Shown here in pieces: positions 57,301 to 64,000 of a stretch of 64,000 nt of DNA. The notes under the pieces are model-generated. The model was given only the letters and a program-made list of their open reading frames with translations, searched no databases and was not told the DNA's origin. Origin of the DNA: Astrothelium macrocarpum. Its lineage: Eukaryota; Ascomycota; Dothideomycetes; Trypetheliales; Trypetheliaceae. Numbering within the stretch: position 1 is the first letter of the stretch; each line of letters starts with the position of its first letter. The stretch lies in the NCBI GenBank assembly GCA_021030915.1, contig JAGEMR010000147.1, positions 1 through 64,000 of the forward strand, written 5' to 3'. The position numbers and the translations under genes are program-made.

Positions 57301-59517
57301 ACCCTCACCACTGGAACCCGGATCACCACTTCCGCCACTAGAACCTGGATCAGCACCTCCACTTGAGCCGGGATCGCTACCTCCGCCGCTGGAACCCGGA
57401 TCACCCGGCGCAGGATCCGCCGAAGCAGTCGGACCCGCTGGATTCCCACCCGGACTCGCAGGACTCGGCGACGGCTGGGCCGGCGGAGCAGGCGCACCCG
57501 TCTGCGGCGGCGACGTCGGCTGGTTGACCGACTGCGCCGGCACAGGGCTATTACTCGGGCTCGACACGGGCGTGGGCGTCGCCGCCACCGTCGCGGGCGT
57601 CAGCGCAATCGGCGGATCGTAAAGGCCGCGGATGTCCGCGCTGCAGGACGCCCACTGCGGGTCGAGGCCGTCGAGGACCGAAGACGGGATGGCGAGGAGC
57701 GGCTCGTACGGGACGGAGTGGATGCAGGGGCTCTCGCCGTATTGGACGTCATCGCCGTAGAGGGCGAGAGACACGGCGCAGCGGGGTTGCGAGAGGTAGA
57801 TGCTTTCGGCGACTGGGGGATTGAGGTTGGTGATGTTGAAGGAGGCGGTTTGGATGAGGAAGGGCGAGGTGGAGGAGGCCCAGAGGGAGCTGAGGTCCGT
57901 CGAGGCGAGGGGCACGATGATGTCGGTTTTGGTGGGGCCGATGCCGGAGCAGGAGTCGGAGGCGAAGACGGACGCGAAGGAGATGTAGATGGTGGGGGAG
58001 GTGAAGCTGGTGCCGAGGGTTTTGGCGATGACGAGGTTGTTGGCTGTTGCGTTGGCAATAGCTCTCGCACTGTGGGGGTGCGCTGCGGTCGCGTTGTGCG
58101 CTGGCGTTGCGTTGTATGCTGTCTGAGTGCCCTCTGGCCAGTATATCAGACGAACTCTTCCACCAGTGACAGCGCAAGAAGCGCAACCGAGAGAGCAACC
58201 TGGGGCCAGGACAGAAGAGGTTGGCCAACTAGTTATGGACGATTCGCTCGTGGTGCCGTTGGCTGTGTAGGTTTTCGTTTCTGTAACATATCCAACGGCA
58301 AAGTTGACAGGGGCTTCGTCCCATACAGTGATGCCCACGACAATACTTGGGTGCATCCATGGATTGTTCGCTGTCCATGATTCGAAGTAGAGATCGCGTG
58401 CCGACGTACAAATCTCAGGTCCAACAGAAGCTTGTGTACAGCTGGGCTGCGTGATCGAAAGGCTACTCATCATGTTGTCGTAAGACGAATATTGAGAATT
58501 GCAGATCGGAGCACTGCAGCTCAATCCACTTATCCCTGTTTGTTGATTGCAGGCCGTAGCAGTGCAACTCCATCCGTTCATGTTTGTTTGTTGATAATTC
58601 ACATACGACGTCCATTGGTCATTACACTGTGACACGACCGATGGGAGGGCACATGAAGGGGTTGGTCCAAATAACGAAACATCGCTTGAAATAGTTGTAG
58701 TTTCTGCGAATGTGCCATAATTGATTGTGCCTGTGGATTCTGGGGAATATGATTGAGCTTGTTGGTAAGTAGTGACTGTATATCTAGAGGTAAATGTTCC
58801 GACAGTGTAACCATTTTCAATTTCGGTGTCAAGATAAGTAACGATGTCGAGTTGCCCTTTCGTGTGGCCCGATATTGCTGAATAAGTGAGAGTTTCTAAT
58901 TCGGGCGCTGAACTAGTTTCCGTGGCCGCGGCAGCGAATGTATTGTTCGTGGCATTGGCAGACCACCATGCTGACCAAGATTCCCAGCAAGCGTCACTAC
59001 CATTTGTAAAGTTGTAAATATTGATCAGGCTGGGAGCCAATGTCGGAGCTGAAGTCGTTGCATGGGAGACATTACTTGCATTATTCGCTATTGTAAAACG
59101 TGGCAATCCTGAGGAAGGAATCAAGATACTGGACGTAAGGACCGGAGTAGTACTCGAATTGAATGTGGTAGAAGTTGCAGATGAGCTATCCTGATTTGCA
59201 CCTATTCCGGAAGCTACGTAGTCGCCAATGTGTAGGGTTCCGCTACCTTGGTTTGCTGTAGAATGCAATGATGCCCGTGAAGAGCTTTGCAGTGTCGACG
59301 ACAAGGAATTTGACGAGAAGGATGTCGACGTTGACGTTCTATTGGCTCGTGCGACCGCGCTGTGAGGTCCTGTGCGGAGAGTTAGGCTATTTTCTCTCCT
59401 ACCCGGAGTGAAGGGCCAAATGCAGAACTCACCCCGTTCGGCCAGAACTAGACTTGGAGAAGGTAGAAGAACGCAAAGCAAAGCCCACTGCAGTCCCGTG
59501 CCAAACCACGACAACAT
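54334..59517 (-). CDS. Very large Gly/Ser-rich, GPI-anchor-type cell-surface protein
   Basis: Predicted exons 59517-59433 and 59369-54334 (about 1706 residues; the 63-nt intron is in frame and lies just after the signal peptide). The signal peptide is MLSWFGTGLQWALLCVLLPS. It is followed by Ser/Thr-rich sequence, then an ordered Cys-containing domain (about 180-640) with CWESWSAWWSANAT and APGCSLGCASCAVTGGRVRL, and many N-glycosylation sequons. A Pro-rich linker leads into about 500 residues of Gly/Ser/Pro low complexity (units like DPGSSGGG). Four 54-residue tandem repeats follow, each with PLSVGGPGTT and PAGLVSGSSTIPW. The end is an Asn/Ser/Thr stretch and a hydrophobic tail (NLLAAVIVGLTALVVAM) fitting a GPI signal. 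Likely a cell-wall or adhesin-type protein; no enzymatic domain was seen. Confidence 0.85.
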   Translation of the reverse strand: MLSWFGTGLQWALLCVLLPSPSLVLAERGEFCIWPFTPGRRENSLTLRTGPHSAVARANRTSTSTSFSSNSLSSTLQSSSRASLHSTANQGSGTLHIGDYVASGIGANQDSSSATSTTFNSSTTPVLTSSILIPSSGLPRFTIANNASNVSHATTSAPTLAPSLINIYNFTNGSDACWESWSAWWSANATNNTFAAAATETSSAPELETLTYSAISGHTKGQLDIVTYLDTEIENGYTVGTFTSRYTVTTYQQAQSYSPESTGTINYGTFAETTTISSDVSLFGPTPSCALPSVVSQCNDQWTSYVNYQQTNMNGWSCTATACNQQTGISGLSCSAPICNSQYSSYDNMMSSLSITQPSCTQASVGPEICTSARDLYFESWTANNPWMHPSIVVGITVWDEAPVNFAVGYVTETKTYTANGTTSESSITSWPTSSVLAPGCSLGCASCAVTGGRVRLIYWPEGTQTAYNATPAHNATAAHPHSARAIANATANNLVIAKTLGTSFTSPTIYISFASVFASDSCSGIGPTKTDIIVPLASTDLSSLWASSTSPFLIQTASFNITNLNPPVAESIYLSQPRCAVSLALYGDDVQYGESPCIHSVPYEPLLAIPSSVLDGLDPQWASCSADIRGLYDPPIALTPATVAATPTPVSSPSNSPVPAQSVNQPTSPPQTGAPAPPAQPSPSPASPGGNPAGPTASADPAPGDPGSSGGGSDPGSSGGADPGSSGGSGDPGSSGEGGNPGSSSGGGDPGSSSGGGDPGSSGGGNPGASSGSGNPGSSGGGGTDPGKSPSGGSGSGSGGSGSGSTSGSSSGSGSGSGTGSGSGSGTGSNPGSGSGSGSEGSGSGSSSGSGSGSGSGNPGGSGSGGGVASEVGSLLGAQGGQTAPSPTKAAGSDPGTTGGDDPSTGSGSDPGSGSGSSGSGSGGGSGGGSGGSSSGSGGGNALSILSQALQPAPTSSGSTGGQAGSGGSRGSSGSESSGSAGGSGGTESSGSAGGSSGTGGNGGSSSSGSSGTSGSSGGSGSPSGAEGSSGTGGSGAAGSSGSSGGSGSSGTSGSGGSSGGGGDAGGSGTAEGGGASGGSGSTSGAGIPDGSAPPNSSGSSGASGTSGGSGTPESSGSSGGNGPPKGSGTSGGSGTGDPEGSGTPGESGTSGSSGSSGGGGGSAGGETPSSGGASSGGGASGSGEGASGGGGVSSGSGSSSGSESSGGSGSGGLEGTVTSNTPGNAPGSEGSEGSGTSGSTGSSGSSGGDPPYSGSSEPEASGSGNGGSNFAPSGSPGGRNGAAGTAVIGSLTISANPSSSGIIIGGSSVGVNSATTVAGIPISVGTAGVVVGGPSYAPSPNQPIVIGGSTLQSGQSATLSNLGADSGNGIASPLPTSSSGTVFINGPNGALTPLSVGGPGTTVSGVPLSVAPAGLVSGSSTIPWNSALPTSSSGTIYVTGSDGKPIPLSVGGPGTTVNGVPLTVGPAGLVSGSFTIPWTSASPSRSSGIIYVSGPNGIPTPLSLGGPGTTINGVPVSVAPAGLVSGSSTIPWNSPLPTRTSGTIYINGPNGVPVPLSLGGPGTAISGASLSAGPAGLVSGSSTIPWNSVATSIEEEVTFSAGGQLETVIAGPGGSSIIMMSAGGSTTLDIQGGAVTISGETISMASNGVVIDGSTMAWSTVTAIGGDVSATSGNAEPTNVPTGGAGANASSSSNTSATSFAMLLKVPDNLLAAVIVGLTALVVAM
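54736..55390 (-). repeat. Four tandem 162-bp coding repeats
   Basis: Equivalent sites (for example the codons for GP/GSDG before the PLSV motif) occur near 55351, 55189, 55027 and 54865, exactly 162 bp apart, giving four 54-residue repeats in the surface protein. The units differ by scattered substitutions, so they are not recent copies. Confidence 0.85.
55870..57430 (-). repeat. Gly/Ser/Pro low-complexity coding tract
   Basis: Imperfect short repeats encoding runs such as DPGSSGGG and SGSGSG inside the surface-protein gene. They generate long Pro-, Leu- or Arg-rich open frames on the other frames, which are not genes. Confidence 0.8.
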
Positions 59518-60740
59518 CTTGCATCAATAGAAGAATTATAACCGCATGATACACACTCTTTACCCACCGAATCCCGCAAGAAAGAGAGAACACCGCAAAA
59601 ACGGGTGGATGCGGAATCACAGGAGGGCTTGAAGAAATGAGTTTTGAAATGAATGGCGGTCACCCTAAGGGATGCTGTTGAGGCTCATCATGTCCACGCA
59701 GAAGTGGGGGGCCGTAGGAGCTCGACCGGTTGGGCCTTTGCGTGGCAATGGGACATTTGAGAAGAGGGCATTTGCGCGGGTGGTAGCGGATGAAATTGCA
59801 GGATGCGGCTTACTGTTGGACCGACTAGAAACAGGGAAAGGTATGGCTTAAACGAGGAAAGTGTTTCATGAGATGGTTAGGACGCTGTTGTATGGCCCCT
59901 AAGCGGGTGAACAGAAAAGCCGCATTGGGGGCCAACAGGCTGCTTAGCCTTCAGCTTTATTCTGAAACGGGTTGGCATCAGGCCTTCAATTGACATTGGT
60001 TGAAATTAGTTTACTAGATCTGATAAGTTCATGTATCGGCGAGAGACCGGATCTCATTTCAGATTCGTTTGCCTCTGATTTCAAATGCTCATTGCAGTGA
60101 GCTGCCAATTGTTGGAAAGAATGGCGAGTTTGAAGGTTGGCTAGTTTGGGGTTTCCGGTCAGCCTCAAAAAGTTTGTTAGTCAGCAGTCTGGACCAATTC
60201 GTCAAGGGACTCTGAATGAAGCAACAAGGACATGATAATGCTTCCTCTGACTTCTCAATTGACAGATTTGGAAAGAAACTTGAGTGTCTGCAGAACGAGA
60301 AAATGATGTGCTATTGTGCCAGGATTGCCTTACCTTGTGTATCTGCATCGCTGTTCATTTGAAAGAATGTTTGCTCTATAACATGTCTCATCAAAATTTC
60401 GTCTTTGTGATGACACATGCATCTCCACAGCACAAGATTCGCGTCTGAGTATCCCCTATATACGATTATTCGATCCCTTGGCGTTAACATTTGTCAAGGA
60501 GTATTGAGGAAGCCCGCTCCGCCGTACCTGCAGCAGAGCTCCACGGGTGATGACCAGGCCGCAAGACTAACTCAAGACAGTCTAAGTCTTATAAGTTTCC
60601 TTGTGGATACTGCTTTTCTGGACACAAATCTAATCTTATCATCGCTTAGCAAGTCTGACGATTCAATAAGCGGAATTCTGGCAGTGTGGCAGCGCTTTCT
60701 TCATTTGGACATCAATTTATGTGTGGGAACAATTGCTGGT
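59518..60740. other. Upstream region of the surface-protein gene
   Basis: About 1.2 kb of normal composition without a recognised gene. It should contain the promoter of the surface-protein gene. Confidence 0.4.
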
Positions 60741-61561
60741 AGGAGTATTCCCCACCACTCCGCTCGGACCACCACTCCGCTCGGGGCCTCGCTGTCGCGA
60801 CGGCGAGATTTAAACGTCGATAACTCCAGCAATAATACAACTTATGAGATTCCAATTATATGACCTGAATACATTTTTTCAAATATATTTAATATATTAT
60901 AATAATTAATTTAAATATTTATCTGATTTATATATTTAATATTCTGATTTTATTATTACGATAATTTTATTTATATTATAATTATTTAATTCATTAAAAT
61001 TAATAATAATTTAAAATTTTTTTAAAATTAATGATGATTTTTTTTAATTTCTGATAAAATATTTTAATATCAATTTTGAATTATTTATCAATTTTTTATT
61101 ATATTTAAATTTTTATTATTTATTATAATTGAATTATGATAAAAATATTATATATATAAAATAATAATTATTTATCTATCTGATATTATTATTTCTGAAT
61201 TTATTTTAATTTTTTATTAATAATTATTGAAATTTTTTTAATTATTTTAATTATTTTTTCAATCTTTTTTTGAATTTTAATTATTTCATTTTTTTTAATC
61301 ATAATTTATATTTTATGAAAGAAATAAAAATAATTTTTATAATCATTATTATTATTAATAATATAAAAAAAAAAATTTAAATCAATTACGATATTTTTTT
61401 TTTTTAATTAAAATTATTTTTAAATTCTAATTTTTATATTTTAATAATAAATTTTGAATTTCAAATTAATGAATTGATAAAATAAGATTTTGAATTTCTG
61501 ATATTAAAATATCATTTGAAATTTTTTTTATTAATTTTTTCAATTTTTTTTATATTATTTG
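60741..61561. mobile_element. Unclassified RIP-degraded repeat element with a GC-rich end
   Basis: Composition falls suddenly from normal to almost pure A/T after about 60870. The border (60741-60870) is GC-rich and contains a direct repeat of CCACCACTCCGCTCGG at 60752-60767 and 60769-60784. A GCCTCGCTGTCGCGACGGCG stretch with a partial palindrome follows. A preserved GC-rich terminus next to an AT-saturated body is what a DNA-transposon end looks like after RIP. No coding part can be read and the other end is not identified. Confidence 0.45.
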
Positions 61562-61796
61562 TGTTAAGAATATGCAGGCTGAGAGGACAATATCCGCTTA
61601 TTGTTCCTGATGAGAATTAGCGTCAGGAGAAGGATATTTCATCCCCTTCTTTTGTTTCTTCTTATCTGTATTTATCAATTCATTAATTAGCACATCAGTA
61701 AGTAATATAATTGGCAATTCTTTCTATAATAATTCTGTGAGTGTTATTCTGAATGTTCTTATTTCCACTGCATCATCGAATGATCTATATTTAATA
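61562..61796 (+). repeat. Left LTR of the Copia element
   Basis: Begins TGTTAAG and ends TTTAATA; the latter is the inverted match CTTAACA after two C-to-T changes. Length 235 bp. It is less AT-biased than its surroundings and immediately precedes the primer-binding site. Confidence 0.7.
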
Positions 61797-61811
61797 GATT
61801 ATGAGTCCGGG
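61797..61811 (+). other. Primer-binding site, half-tRNA (initiator Met) type
   Basis: GATTATGAGTCCGGG resembles the complement of the anticodon-stem region of initiator tRNA-Met (GGTTATGAGCCC-like), with transitions consistent with RIP. Copia-like elements of this kind prime from a cleaved half tRNA rather than its 3' end. Confidence 0.6.
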
Positions 61812-62149
61812 TTTTACAGAGGGCCATTTAGAATTGTAATTGTATCATAGTGTTACGTGATATTGTTCACTGTGAAGAGGCTTTTTCAATCTACCTATTC
61901 AGGGGATATAGAGATTGAAGGATATCACCGTCTTCTCCATCCGTCGTATATACGAAGTTTTAGATAATCTCAGTAGGAATATTGTTATCTTCTGAAGGTG
62001 TATTTAAATCGTGAAAAGGACGTATCAAATTAACCAATTTTGGAAAGCTGAATTGACTGGATTCCAATTGAGAAAAACGGAATCTGAATACAACCCCAAT
62101 ACTAATAATCAAAGATCATTATCATTCTTTATTCTTTATTTTATTTATA

Positions 62150-64000
62150 TAATTCGATTTTTAATTTTAATTATTTATGAATAATTCAGATTCTATTAAT
62201 TATTTTTCAAATAATAATATCTGATTCCGTCGGATAAAAATGATCTATCGTCCTTTTAATTCGCATAAATTATGAAATATGATTCCGATAAATATTGAAA
62301 TAATTTATTAACAAATAAATATATTAGATTATCGATTCAATCTCATTTTTTAAAAATACGAATTCTATGATTTTTCAATTAATTCTATCCGACCTCTCTG
62401 CCGAATTCGAATAAAATTCCAATATAACATTATATTGAATTGATTTCTATATATCAGAAAAAAATGACGAATATACCGCAGAATATATTCAAATAAAAGA
62501 AATTTGAATAATATTTAAAAATAAATATAAAAAAAGATTCCAAATTTTTATCAGATAATATCAGATTCAATACGTAATTTATAAAATGGATGATATTATA
62601 ATAATAGAAGAAATTTGGATATATTTAAATATTTTATTAAAAAAGATAATTATTATTAAATCAGATCATAAAACGCATTTGGTTCTGAAATATCGAATTC
62701 AATAATTATTATCAATTTTATTTTCAAAATATAATTTGATATGAAATATAATTGATATTCAAAACAAAACAGATACAGATAAGATATTTCAATTATTTCA
62801 CAAAAAAGAGAATAATATAAAAATGGAGGATACAGTCATATTTGTCAAACGATCTTTTAATAGATAATAGTTTATATAAATGATATACTTTTTTTATGAT
62901 CAAAAGGATCATTTTGTCAAGGACTGTTCAGATCGTGAGGCGGCGAAATAGGCTGCCAAATTAATAATTAGGGTAAATAGAGGCCATAAAATTATAAAGA
63001 AATAATCGCCAAATCGAAAGTCATTAAATTCGGATGATTTAAAATCCCAAATCAAAAAACTGGATTTAGAATTTAAAAAACTGAAAAAAAAGAACGAAAA
63101 TAAATCGAATCAACGCCATCATAAAACTCATATTATTCAAAAAACCTTTTCAATATCTTTAATTACATTTTCATCAATATATATATTTTCAGATAATGAA
63201 TATGAGATTACAGAATCCGCGTAAATTGAAAGAATAAAAGATAAATTTTCATACATTCAATAGATATTCGATTTCTGCATTTTAATTCACATAATTAATA
63301 ATAATCAATTCTTTAAAAGATCATTAATAATGATTCCAAAAAAATGGATTAAAATTAATGAAAAATATCTTTCATCTAAAAATATGAGAAATATAATTAT
63401 AAAAAATAATAAAAATAATAAAATTATTTTATATATTTTATTTATATCTAAATTCGGAATTAATTTGATTTCTGAACGGAAATTTTATCATAATTATTAT
63501 TTAATTAATTTAATATCGTCAATAATTTTCATTATTATTAATCAGAAGCAAGAATTAATTCTTATAATAAAAATCCAAGACGGAATATATATTATATAGA
63601 AAATTCTGGGCCAATTATAAATGAAAATCTTTAAATACCAAAATCAATATAACAAATTGGCTATTTCCGCAATTAATTAAAATATTAATCAATTTCAGAT
63701 AAAATATGAAATAATTTCATACACTGATAAAAAATAAATTGAAATATTATTTTAATATCAGAAATTTGGCCATTTTGGAGACCAAATTTTATATCAATTC
63801 CATAAAATGACCATTCTAGATAAAGCGATTCCTATTACAGACAAAGACGTTCCATACGAGATTTATATTCACACCAAAATCAGAAGAATATAAAAAAAAA
63901 TAACAAAAAAAAAACCATTTATTCTCGAATTAATCTCTATAAATATCTACGATTCTATTAAAAAGACTCGTAATAACGAATGATATTTCCTATATATTAT
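62150..64000 (+). pseudogene. Copia Gag-Pol remnant
   Basis: Gag: YFFYDQKDHFVKDC (about 62887-62930) is a CX2CX4HX4C knuckle in which the first two Cys codons have become Tyr. Protease-associated part: PKKWIKINEKYLSS and FISKFGINLISERKFY (63330-63490), the usual motif downstream of the protease active site. GAG-pre-integrase: YQKFGHFGDQILYQFHKMT and TDKDVPYEIYIHTKI (63752-63890), again with Cys replaced by Tyr. The start of Gag cannot be fixed. The many stops rule out function. Confidence 0.8.

Larger units (their letters stand above)
61562..64000 (+). mobile_element. Ty1/Copia LTR retrotransposon, 5' part, RIP-degraded, cut by the window edge
   Basis: A left LTR (61562-61796) is followed directly by a primer-binding site, a Gag zinc knuckle (about 62887-62930), a Copia protease-type stretch (about 63330-63480) and a GAG-pre-integrase stretch (about 63752-63890), all on the plus strand in Copia order. 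Numerous stops and Cys-to-Tyr changes show it is dead. Integrase core, reverse transcriptase and the right LTR would lie beyond the window. Confidence 0.85.

Noticed and set aside
55836..57622. Several long open frames rich in Pro, Leu or Arg on both strands
   Set aside because: Shadows of the Gly/Ser low-complexity part of the surface-protein gene.
60417..60863. 148-residue plus-strand frame
   Set aside because: It runs from ordinary spacer into the GC-rich transposon end; no domain and no splice support.

Overview
This is nuclear DNA of a filamentous ascomycete (Pezizomycotina-type). Genes carry short spliceosomal introns (about 46-180 nt, GT..AG, often with CTAAC/CTGAC-like branch sites). 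The families are fungal: Zn2Cys6 regulator, DUF6594, UNC93-like transporter, ankyrin/NB-ARC STAND proteins and GPI-anchored Ser/Gly-rich wall proteins. GC-balanced gene blocks alternate abruptly with extremely AT-rich, stop-riddled transposon relics that look mutated by RIP (repeat-induced point mutation, mainly C-to-T). Exon coordinates below are my own splice predictions, checked for reading-frame phase but not against transcripts.

Layout. 1-95: end of a pogo/Fot1-like DNA transposon running off the left edge. 641-12122: a defence- or incompatibility-like block with a caspase-like protease, a DUF6594 membrane protein, a decayed subtilase with a caspase scrap, and a 1.75-k-residue hydrolase-like/degenerate NACHT/ankyrin/ZZ protein. 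12698-30870: mostly conserved genes: a DUF4484 (DENN-like) protein, a YDG/SRA protein, a DUF1989 protein, a Zn2Cys6 regulator, the F1-ATPase chaperone Atp12, an Osh1-type oxysterol-binding protein, TCTP and a small membrane protein. 32277-41974: a second defence-like block with another DUF6594 gene divergent from a PNP-type/NB-ARC protein, then an N-terminal-STAND/ankyrin gene with an apparent frameshift. 42038-46657: a TauD-like dioxygenase divergent from an UNC93-like transporter, then a secreted GH5 glycosidase. 47665-51984: two nested TA-target pogo/Fot1 elements, one inserted inside the terminal repeat of the other. 52781-59517: a small Cys-containing secreted protein and a 1.7-k-residue Gly/Ser-rich GPI-type surface protein. 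60741-64000: AT-rich transposon relics, including the 5' half of a Ty1/Copia retrotransposon with LTR, half-tRNA-type primer site, Gag zinc knuckle and protease/pre-integrase remnants.

How the genes relate. Most conserved genes are independent housekeeping functions. Two groupings look functional: (i) each of two DUF6594 three-helix membrane proteins sits beside a STAND/NLR-like gene, once also with a caspase-like protease and a dead subtilase, suggesting a fungal self/non-self recognition and cell-death neighbourhood; (ii) the dioxygenase and UNC93-like transporter share one intergenic region and may be co-regulated for use of an imported substrate. Secreted-protein genes flank the transposon block, a two-speed layout common in plant-associated fungi.
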